The notes under the pieces are model-generated. The model was not told the DNA's origin and ran no database searches. It saw only the letters and a program-made list of their open reading frames with translations. Below, piece after piece: positions 1 to 5,043 of a DNA stretch of 8,062 nucleotides (positions are counted from its first letter, which is position 1; the number at the start of each line of letters is the position of its first letter). Source of the stretch: Aalborgiella sp043769295 (GTDB lineage: Bacteria; Pseudomonadota; Gammaproteobacteria; Burkholderiales; Burkholderiaceae_C); the NCBI GenBank assembly GCA_043769295.1, contig JAYVJL010000069.1, forward strand, positions 1-8,062. Direction: 5' to 3'. The translations under genes were made by a program, and so were the position numbers.

Positions 1-1
1 T

Positions 2-241
2 GATTTTTACCGCTTCAACGACCCGCAGGAATGGGAAGAAGCCGGTTTCAGGGATATTTTTGCAAGCCCCGGCTACAAACTCGCCGAATGGCCGAAAAAA
101 GCCGGGGACTTACTGCCAGAGCCGGATATTGCTATACTAATAGTAGCGAATATGGATGCGTCACGCACGGTGACACTGCGCACTCACACACTAGCGGGTG
201 AGCAGGTGGTTCAATCCTTAAAAATGATTCAAAACGCTTGA
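2..241 (+). CDS. tsaE: TsaE, tRNA t6A threonylcarbamoyladenosine synthesis ATPase (3' part only)
   Basis: An open frame enters from the left edge and ends with TGA at 239-241, giving 79 C-terminal residues. It begins DFYRFNDPQEWEEAGFRD and continues with LAEWPKKAGDLLPEPD, matching the family pattern H-x-D-x-Y-R-L...G-x-x-[DE]...EWP-x-[KR]-x-x-x-x-LP-x-[PA]-D that ends the P-loop ATPase fold of TsaE. The Walker A region lies outside the window. TsaE works in the cytoplasm with TsaB and TsaD in making N6-threonylcarbamoyladenosine at position 37 of ANN-decoding tRNAs. The next gene is a cell-wall amidase, the same order as tsaE-amiB in many proteobacteria, which supports the call. The stretch just after LLPEPD is AT-richer than the rest and contains the short palindrome TACTA-A-TAGTA, but the tail (RTVTLRTHTLAGEQVV) still looks like a normal TsaE end. 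The call is firm despite truncation. Confidence 0.85.
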   Translation, partial: DFYRFNDPQEWEEAGFRDIFASPGYKLAEWPKKAGDLLPEPDIAILIVANMDASRTVTLRTHTLAGEQVVQSLKMIQNA

Positions 242-255
242 TTGTCACAACGCCG

Positions 256-1716
256 ATGCAACGCCGCTCCCTGCTCAAACTCTCTGCCGATGGCGCTTTG
301 GTGCTGCTCTTGGGCAGCCACCAGCTCGCGCGCGGTGCCAGCATCATGGCGGTGCGCGTCTGGCCGGCAGCGGACTATACCCGCATCACGATCGAGAGCG
401 ACGTCGCCCTCAAAGCCAAACAAACCTTCATCACCTCGCCGCCGCGTCTGGCGGTGGACATTGAGGGGCTGGAGCTGAACCCCGCGCTGCGCGAGCTGGT
501 CGCCAAGGTCAAGGCGGACGACCCGTTTATCAGCGGCATCCGTGTGGGACAGTTCAGCACCAGCAGCGGCCCCAGCGCGCCGTCGGTGGTGCGCCTCGTG
601 ATGGACTTGAAGCAAGCCGCCGTGCCGCAGGTGTTCACGCTGCCTCCCGTAGCCGCCTACGCCCACCGCCTGGTGCTGGACCTGTACCCCGCGCAACAGC
701 AAGACCCCTTGGAGGCGCTGATTGCCGACCGCATGAAGGAATCCACCTTGCGGTTCGAAGCCAACAAAGCCACCACGGCGGCGACCGCCTCCAGCGACCC
801 GCTGGGCGATTTGATCGCCCAAAAAGCCAAAAATACCGCCAATGCTGCCAAAACCGCTAACGCTACAAATAACATAGCGTCTCAGTCAACAAATACGCCG
901 GCTACAGCCAAAAATGACACTGAAATTGCCGGCATATCGTCTAATTCGACGTCAAAACCAAAAACCGCTTCAAACACCCCACCCAGCAAGACCGATCGCC
1001 TGATCATCATCGCCCTCGACCCCGGTCATGGTGGCGAAGATCCCGGCGCCATCGGTCCGGCGGGCACCCGCGAAAAAGACGTCGTCCTGAGTGTCGCGCT
1101 CAAACTGCGCGACAGGATCAACAAAAGCGTCATAGGCGGCAACCCCATGCGGGCCTACCTCACCCGCGACGCCGATTTTTTTGTGCCCCTCAACCAGCGC
1201 GTTCAAAAGGCGCAGAGCGTCAAAGCAGACTTGTTCGTCAGCATCCACGCCGACGCCTTCACCACGCCCGAGGCCAGCGGTGCCAGTGTCTTTGCCCTCA
1301 GCGACAAAGGGGCGACCAGCGCTTCTGCCAGATGGCTGGCCAACAAGGAAAATGCGGCCGATGCCATTGGCGGCATCAACATCAAAGCCAAGGACGTGCA
1401 GATCCAGAAAGTCCTGCTGGACATGAGCACCACGGCCCAGATCAAGGACAGCCTGCATCTGGGCAGCACCGTTTTAAAAGAAATTGGGGGCCTGGGCAAG
1501 CTGCACAAGGCGCAGGTCGAACAAGCCGGGTTTGCCGTCCTCAAAGCGCCAGACATCCCCAGCGTGTTGATCGAGTCCGCGTTTATCAGCAACCCCGATG
1601 AAGAGCAAAAACTGCGCAGCGACGCCTACCAGGAGCAGCTTGCCGATGCGGTGATGCGCGGTATCAGCCGCTATTTTGCAAAAAACCCGCCACTGGCGCG
1701 GAATCGGCAGGTTTAA
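256..1716 (+). CDS. amiC: N-acetylmuramoyl-L-alanine amidase, AMIN + Amidase_3, Tat-exported (AmiC/AmiB type)
   Basis: A zinc amidase that cleaves the bond between MurNAc and L-Ala of peptidoglycan, acting in the periplasm during daughter-cell separation. From ATG 256 (486 aa) the N-terminus is MQRRSLLKL followed by a hydrophobic stretch, a twin-arginine-like signal as in E. coli AmiC. Residues about 28-140 form an AMIN domain (MAVRVWPAADYTRITIESD...). Residues about 190-245 are a linker rich in Ala, Thr, Asn and Ser. Residues about 250-475 are Amidase_3, with DPGHGG (zinc ligand H258), GTREKD (E273), SIHAD (H331) and LIESAFISNP (catalytic E440). The segment between H331 and E440 is long enough for the helix that blocks the active site in division amidases opened by EnvC or NlpD. 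An in-frame TTG at 238 overlaps the tsaE stop (TTGA) and is the alternative start; neither has a clear Shine-Dalgarno. Synteny suggests amiB and the Tat signal suggests amiC, so the symbol is uncertain but the function is not. Confidence 0.9.
   Translation: MQRRSLLKLSADGALVLLLGSHQLARGASIMAVRVWPAADYTRITIESDVALKAKQTFITSPPRLAVDIEGLELNPALRELVAKVKADDPFISGIRVGQFSTSSGPSAPSVVRLVMDLKQAAVPQVFTLPPVAAYAHRLVLDLYPAQQQDPLEALIADRMKESTLRFEANKATTAATASSDPLGDLIAQKAKNTANAAKTANATNNIASQSTNTPATAKNDTEIAGISSNSTSKPKTASNTPPSKTDRLIIIALDPGHGGEDPGAIGPAGTREKDVVLSVALKLRDRINKSVIGGNPMRAYLTRDADFFVPLNQRVQKAQSVKADLFVSIHADAFTTPEASGASVFALSDKGATSASARWLANKENAADAIGGINIKAKDVQIQKVLLDMSTTAQIKDSLHLGSTVLKEIGGLGKLHKAQVEQAGFAVLKAPDIPSVLIESAFISNPDEEQKLRSDAYQEQLADAVMRGISRYFAKNPPLARNRQV
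860..880. repeat. Short inverted repeat in the amidase linker
   Basis: ACGCTA (860-865) and TAGCGT (875-880) form a perfect 6-bp inverted repeat around a 9-base AT-rich loop. It overlaps the left end of the 52-base repeat shared with mutL and lies in the low-complexity linker between the AMIN and amidase domains, where base composition drops below that of the flanking domains. A 6-bp palindrome alone is weak evidence. Confidence 0.4.
874..925 (+). repeat. Copy 1 of a diverged 52-base dispersed repeat, inside the amidase linker
   Basis: This stretch aligns without gaps to the reverse complement of 6161-6212 in mutL, with 37 of 52 bases identical by hand count. The core AAATACGCCGGCTA (891-904) matches exactly over 14 bases, and both copies begin ATAGC and end TGAAA. 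Here it encodes part of the linker between the AMIN and catalytic domains and keeps the frame open. It resembles, from memory, the AT-rich palindromic elements with an ATAGCTG...GCTAGAGGC layout that are abundant between genes in Comamonadaceae. That family assignment is inference; the shared sequence is directly seen. Confidence 0.55.
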
Positions 1717-1737
1717 CCGGCTGGCCAATCGGCAGGT
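1702..1737 (+). repeat. 11-base direct repeat flanking the amidase stop codon
   Basis: AATCGGCAGGT occurs at 1702-1712, just before the TAA stop at 1714-1716, and again at 1727-1737 in the 29-base gap before the convergent dedA stop. The units are 25 bases apart and each is preceded by TGGC at a slightly different distance. It may be a small tandem duplication of the gene end. No terminator-like hairpin with a U tract is visible in this gap. Confidence 0.5.
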
Positions 1738-1745
1738 GTGGGTAC

Positions 1746-2387
1746 TTATTTTTGCTGTTTACGCGCCTTCCATGCACCCCACAGGATGAACAGGCCGGGG
1801 ATGAAAATCATTGCCCAGATGACTTTGTCCAGATTGGCTTTGATAAAGGGCACATTGCCAAAAAAGTAGCCGATGGTGATGATGCCTATCACCCATAGTG
1901 CGCCACCGGTGATATCGTAAAAGGTGAACTTGGCGCGGTTCATCTGTGCCACGCCGGCCACAAAGGGCGCAAAGGTGCGTACAAAGGGCATGAAACGGGC
2001 GGCAACGATGGTGATGCCGCCGTATTTTTCGTAAAAATCATGCGCCTGATTGAAAGCTCTTTTGTTGAAAAACTTCGAGTCTTCCCACGCAAATACCTTG
2101 GGGCCGAAATACCGCCCTATCGCATAGTTCGCCTGATTGCCCAGCACCGCCGCCAGCCACAGCAGCCCCATCGACATGGGCAGGCTCATCAGCCCCACGC
2201 CGCACATGGCCCCGACCACAAACAGCAGCGAGTCGCCCGGCAAGAACGGCATGACGACCAGGCCGGTTTCCACAAAAATGATCAAAAACAACAGGGCATA
2301 GACCCACATGCCGTTGTTTCGCACAAAAATCTCCAAGTGCTTGTCGACATGCAGCAAAAAGTCTAAAAAAGTGGTCAGTAGTTCCAT
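1746..2387 (-). CDS. dedA: DedA family (VTT domain) inner-membrane protein
   Basis: A 213-aa polytopic membrane protein, close in length and sequence to E. coli DedA (VYALLFLIIFVETGLVVMPFLPGDSLLFVVGA; FYEKYGGITIVAARFMPFVRTFAPFVAG). The DedA/VTT family acts in the inner membrane; members such as YqjA and YghB are needed for proton-motive-force homeostasis, pH and drug tolerance and cell division, and related proteins move undecaprenyl phosphate or phosphatidylethanolamine across the membrane. The residues known to matter in YqjA have equivalents here: E40, D52 (in FLPGDS), R131 and R137. Hydrophobic segments lie at about 29-47, 53-68, 72-85, 160-176 and 189-204. The C-terminus is basic (WKARKQQK). 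The gene is convergent to the amidase (29-base gap) and divergent from the histidine kinase (113 bases). No Shine-Dalgarno precedes ATG; a TGTAAT hexamer lies 7 bases upstream. The substrate is unknown from sequence. Confidence 0.9.
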   Translation of the reverse strand: MELLTTFLDFLLHVDKHLEIFVRNNGMWVYALLFLIIFVETGLVVMPFLPGDSLLFVVGAMCGVGLMSLPMSMGLLWLAAVLGNQANYAIGRYFGPKVFAWEDSKFFNKRAFNQAHDFYEKYGGITIVAARFMPFVRTFAPFVAGVAQMNRAKFTFYDITGGALWVIGIITIGYFFGNVPFIKANLDKVIWAMIFIPGLFILWGAWKARKQQK

Positions 2388-2394
2388 GGGGAGG

Positions 2395-2400
2395 ATTACA
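2395..2400 (-). promoter_or_regulatory. Putative -10 box for dedA, leaderless spacing
   Basis: Read on the minus strand, TGTAAT (5 of 6 matches to TATAAT) ends 7 bases before the dedA ATG. A transcript from here would start at or next to the start codon. The -35 region at 16-18 bases spacing (around 2418-2424) is a poor match, so support comes mainly from the position and the absence of a ribosome binding site. Confidence 0.35.
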
Positions 2401-2463
2401 ACATACGCCCGGCTGCGCTTGGCGCAAACGCTGCAAGACGGTTGCGGGCGCTTGGTCGGAACA

Positions 2464-2481
2464 TGTAAATAACTTGTAAAT
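2464..2481 (+). promoter_or_regulatory. Tandem TGTAAAT direct repeat, CpxR-box-like (GTAAA-N6-GTAAA)
   Basis: TGTAAAT occurs at 2464-2470 and 2475-2481, 11 bases apart, which is one helical turn and the geometry of OmpR-family response-regulator half-sites. The core GTAAA-N6-GTAAA fits the E. coli CpxR consensus GTAAA-N4 to 8-GTAAA. It lies in the divergent region between dedA and the kinase, just upstream of the kinase's -10-like hexamer. E. coli yqjA, a DedA family gene, is Cpx-regulated, so the link is reasonable. AT-rich promoter sequence can produce such words by chance. The regulator encoded next door is NarL/FixJ-type, so it is not the expected binder. Confidence 0.3.
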
Positions 2482-2488
2482 TAGCGAA

Positions 2489-2494
2489 TAAACT
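2489..2494 (+). promoter_or_regulatory. Putative -10 box for the histidine kinase, leaderless spacing
   Basis: TAAACT ends 6 bases before the ATG at 2501 and no Shine-Dalgarno is present in CAGTTC-ATG. It matches TATAAT at 4 of 6 positions. No good -35 lies at 16-18 bases. An alternative is TTGGTC (2452-2457) as -35 with the TGTAAA at 2475-2480 as -10, 17 bases apart, which would give a short leader. Confidence 0.3.
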
Positions 2495-2500
2495 CAGTTC

Positions 2501-4360
2501 ATGTACGTTTCTGGCGGTATTTACTCAGCAGCACCCCAACGGCCGGGCTTTTTGGTCTCACCCAAGCGGGATGCCTTGTCGCGCGTGCTGTGGGCCTTTC
2601 CGCTGGTTTTGTCGCTGTTGTTGGTGGGTATTTTTTTGCTGTGGGTGCGTGTGTCCGACCAGGCCGAGCGTGAGGAGCAACGCCGTGTCATGGTGCTGGA
2701 GGCCCTGGCTTTGGAGACGCATCTGCAAACCCGGGGGGAGGCGGACTCCACCGCTTTGGGCGTTCTGGCCAACCTGGTGCAGCGTTCCCGTCCAATACCG
2801 CAAGCGGACGCCGACATCCCCGCCCTGCCCGAAGTGTCCGATGGACTGCGCCGGTTTTGGCAATCTGTCACCTGGCTGGATGCGCGCAAGTACGATGTCC
2901 GGCTGGTCAACAGCAAGGGACGCGTATTGGCCAGCACAGTCGATACCACCCTGTTGCCAGCGGCCGATGTCGCCGCTGCACTGGCACCCAGCATGACGTA
3001 CCGCATCAGCTTCAAGGCCTTGCAAGTACATGACGTCCATCTTGAGCTGACGCCGCGCGCGGTCGCACCGCCGTGGTACCGCACGCTGCCCATCGGGCTG
3101 ATTTTTGGCGCCATGATGCTGATCGCCATCGCCAGCGCCATGCTGCGCCGCCAAATGCAGGAGGTGACCCGCGCCGAGCGCCTGTGGCGCACCGAGTCGG
3201 TCTGGCGCGCGGCGATTGAGGAATCCATCGTGGTGGGCCTGCGTGGTCGTGACTTTGAAGGCCGGATCATCTACGTCAACCGCGCCTTTGCCAACATGGT
3301 CGGCCGCTCTGCCGAAGAACTGCTGGGTTTGCTGCCCCCCATGCCCTTTTGGCCGAGCAACAACTCCGAGGCCAACATGCGCCGGTTTGAGCGCAACATG
3401 GCCGGCCTGGCACCGCCTGAAGGCTACGAATCCCTCTGGCAGCACAGCGACGGGCATTTGTTCGAGGTGATGGTGTTCGAGTCGCCACTGATCGACGCCA
3501 CCGGTAAACAGATCGGCTGGATGGGCTCGGTGCTGGACATTTCAGAGCGCAAGCGCATGGAAGAGCGCGAACGCAAACAAACCGAAACCCTGGCCCACCA
3601 CGCTCGCCTGACCATGCTGGGCGAGGTGGCCGCCACGCTGGCGCATGAGCTGAACCAGCCGCTCACCGCCATCATGAGCTACAACACCGGCGTCATCAAC
3701 CTGCTGCGCCCCGTGGAGAGCACCAAGCTCGACCCCGAAGCCCTGCGCGCGCTGGAAAGCCTGGGCGAGCAGGCGCGCCACGCCGGCCGCATTGTGCACC
3801 GCATCCGCGAATTTTTGACCCGCCGCACCCCCGAGCGCGAAGCCTGCGACCTGAACCTCATCACCCAGCGCGCCATTGATTTGATGGGCCGCGAACTGCA
3901 GCGCCACAACGTGACCCTGCGCTTCAACCCCGACAACCACCTGTCGCCCGTCATCGCCGACCCGGTGCTGGTCGAGCAGGTGCTGATCAACCTGATCCGC
4001 AACGCCTGCGACGCCCTGGCGGAAAAAGACAGCCACATTGGCACACACGTTGACAGCCAAACGGACAACGACCACCCCAATCGGCAAGTCAAAAAAATCC
4101 ATGTCCAAGTGCGCGCAGCGGGTGAGAAATTTGCGCGCATCGACGTGACCGACAACGCCACCGGCCTGAAAGGCAAAACCATCGAAGCCCTGTGCCAGCC
4201 CTTCTTCACCACCAAAACCGAGGGTATGGGTATGGGTTTGTCGATCTGCCGCTCCATCATCGAGGCGCATCAAGGCGTGCTGGACGCCAGCGACGTGACC
4301 GGCGGCGGTGCCTGCTTTTCACTCTCGCTACCGCTAATGACGCCCACCCTAGAAACCTAG
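2501..4360 (+). CDS. Membrane-bound PAS sensor histidine kinase (HPK4/FixL-DctB-like)
   Basis: A 619-aa sensor kinase. A first transmembrane segment at about 29-49 and a second at about 196-216 enclose a periplasmic sensing region of about 145 residues with no recognised domain. A cytoplasmic PAS domain follows at about 230-350, ending in the usual DISERKRMEERER linker. The dimerisation/phosphoacceptor helix reads LGEVAATLAHELNQPLTAI, with H382 as the site of phosphorylation. The ATPase domain shows the N box (INLIRNACDAL, N501), a G1 box DNATGL at 551-556, the F box PFFTTK, and the G2 box GMGMGLSICRSII starting at 575. G1 normally reads D-x-G-x-G; here the first Gly is Ala553. About 30 residues of polar sequence (EKDSHIGTHVDSQTDNDHPN and on) are inserted between the N box and the next strand. 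It is one base ahead of its response regulator, so the two form an operon. The signal sensed cannot be told from the sequence. Confidence 0.9.
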   Translation: MYVSGGIYSAAPQRPGFLVSPKRDALSRVLWAFPLVLSLLLVGIFLLWVRVSDQAEREEQRRVMVLEALALETHLQTRGEADSTALGVLANLVQRSRPIPQADADIPALPEVSDGLRRFWQSVTWLDARKYDVRLVNSKGRVLASTVDTTLLPAADVAAALAPSMTYRISFKALQVHDVHLELTPRAVAPPWYRTLPIGLIFGAMMLIAIASAMLRRQMQEVTRAERLWRTESVWRAAIEESIVVGLRGRDFEGRIIYVNRAFANMVGRSAEELLGLLPPMPFWPSNNSEANMRRFERNMAGLAPPEGYESLWQHSDGHLFEVMVFESPLIDATGKQIGWMGSVLDISERKRMEERERKQTETLAHHARLTMLGEVAATLAHELNQPLTAIMSYNTGVINLLRPVESTKLDPEALRALESLGEQARHAGRIVHRIREFLTRRTPEREACDLNLITQRAIDLMGRELQRHNVTLRFNPDNHLSPVIADPVLVEQVLINLIRNACDALAEKDSHIGTHVDSQTDNDHPNRQVKKIHVQVRAAGEKFARIDVTDNATGLKGKTIEALCQPFFTTKTEGMGMGLSICRSIIEAHQGVLDASDVTGGGACFSLSLPLMTPTLET

Positions 4361-4361
4361 C

Positions 4362-4991
4362 ATGCACAAATCACCCACCCCCGCCGTGCCCAACACCTGT
4401 GTCTACATCGTCGACGACGAAGCCGCCGTGCGCGACGCGCTGGCCTTCATGCTGCGCTCACGCGGCATCCAGGTGCGCGCTTTTGGCAGCGGCCCCGCCT
4501 TGCTGACGCACCTGTCCGCGTCCAGCCAGCCGATTCGCGGCGTGTTCATGCTCGATATCCGCATGGAGCCGATGTCGGGCCTGGACCTGTTTGACGCCCT
4601 GATCGCGCTGCACATCAAAAGCCCCATCCTGTTTTTATCCGGCCACGGCGACATCCCCATGGTCGTCAACGCGCTGAAAAAAGGCGCTTTTGACTTCATC
4701 GAAAAACCCTACAGCGACAACGCCCTGGCCGACCGCATTGAAGGCGCGTTGAAGCTGGAGGCCGCCATGCAGTTGTCCGACGCCAAAGTCGGCGAAAACG
4801 CCGCCCGCATGGCCAGCCTGACCGAACGCGAGCGCGACGTCATGCGTTTGGTCGCCCTGGGCAAACTCAATAAGGTGATCGCCGATGAGCTGACCGTCTC
4901 CGTTCGCACGGTCGAAGTCCACCGCGCCCGCGTCTTCAGCAAGCTGGGCATCCGCTCTGCCGCTGAACTGGCGACGCTGCTGGCGCAATAA
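4362..4991 (+). CDS. Response regulator, receiver + LuxR-type HTH (FixJ/NarL class)
   Basis: A 209-aa transcription regulator. The receiver domain spans about 13-130, with acidic pair D18-D19 (VDDE), phosphoacceptor D65 (MLDIRM), switch S93 (FLSGHGDIPM) and K115 (IEKPY). The GHGDI and DFIEKP wording is typical of FixJ/TodT/StyR-like regulators. A LuxR-type helix-turn-helix spans about 151-208 (LTERERDVMRLVALGKLNKVIADELTVSVRTVEVHR). The ATG comes after a single base from the kinase stop codon, so translation is probably coupled; no separate ribosome binding site is visible. The kinase upstream is its obvious phosphodonor. The target genes are unknown; the closest candidates by position are its own operon and dedA, though no inverted repeat typical of this class stands out in the divergent region. 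Confidence 0.9.
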   Translation: MHKSPTPAVPNTCVYIVDDEAAVRDALAFMLRSRGIQVRAFGSGPALLTHLSASSQPIRGVFMLDIRMEPMSGLDLFDALIALHIKSPILFLSGHGDIPMVVNALKKGAFDFIEKPYSDNALADRIEGALKLEAAMQLSDAKVGENAARMASLTERERDVMRLVALGKLNKVIADELTVSVRTVEVHRARVFSKLGIRSAAELATLLAQ

Positions 4992-5031
4992 ACCCCATCA
5001 TCCGCGCGAAGCACAAATGCTGTTCGCCGCC

Positions 5032-5037
5032 TAAAAT
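5032..5037 (+). promoter_or_regulatory. Putative -10 box for mutL, leaderless spacing
   Basis: TAAAAT (5 of 6 matches to TATAAT) ends 6 bases before the GTG start of mutL, within the 52-base gap after the response-regulator gene. No Shine-Dalgarno lies between it and GTG (AAACCC). The -35 area about 17 bases upstream is weak and falls in a small imperfect hairpin (GCGAAGCA ... TGCTGTTCGC, 5006-5027). TAAAAT plus a start codon 6-7 bases later is an arrangement I associate with leaderless genes in related bacteria. Confidence 0.4.
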
Positions 5038-5043
5038 AAACCC

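Noticed and set aside
238..255. TTG at 238 as amidase start, in a TTGA overlap with the tsaE stop
   Set aside because: It is possible and would give translational coupling, but ATG 256 places the twin-arginine motif right at the N-terminus as in a normal Tat signal. Kept as an alternative only.
229..822. Minus-strand 197-aa frame opposite the amidase N-terminus
   Set aside because: It is antisense to the signal peptide and AMIN domain, with low-complexity Arg/Gly/His content and no motif.
2388..2395. GGGGAGGA next to the dedA start as a ribosome binding site
   Set aside because: The purine-rich word is on the plus strand; dedA is on the minus strand, where it reads TCCTCCCC and cannot pair with 16S rRNA.
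2521..4273. Long minus-strand open frames opposite the histidine kinase (for example 2558-3457, 299 aa, and 3542-4273, 243 aa)
   Set aside because: They lie wholly antisense to a kinase with clear domains, have compositionally biased translations rich in Gly, Ala, His, Gln and Arg, and show no recognisable motif. They are shadows of GC-rich codons.
5006..5027. Small hairpin GCGAAGCA ... TGCTGTTCGC as a terminator after the response regulator
   Set aside because: It has a 2-base bulge, a short stem and no T tract after it, so intrinsic termination is unlikely.
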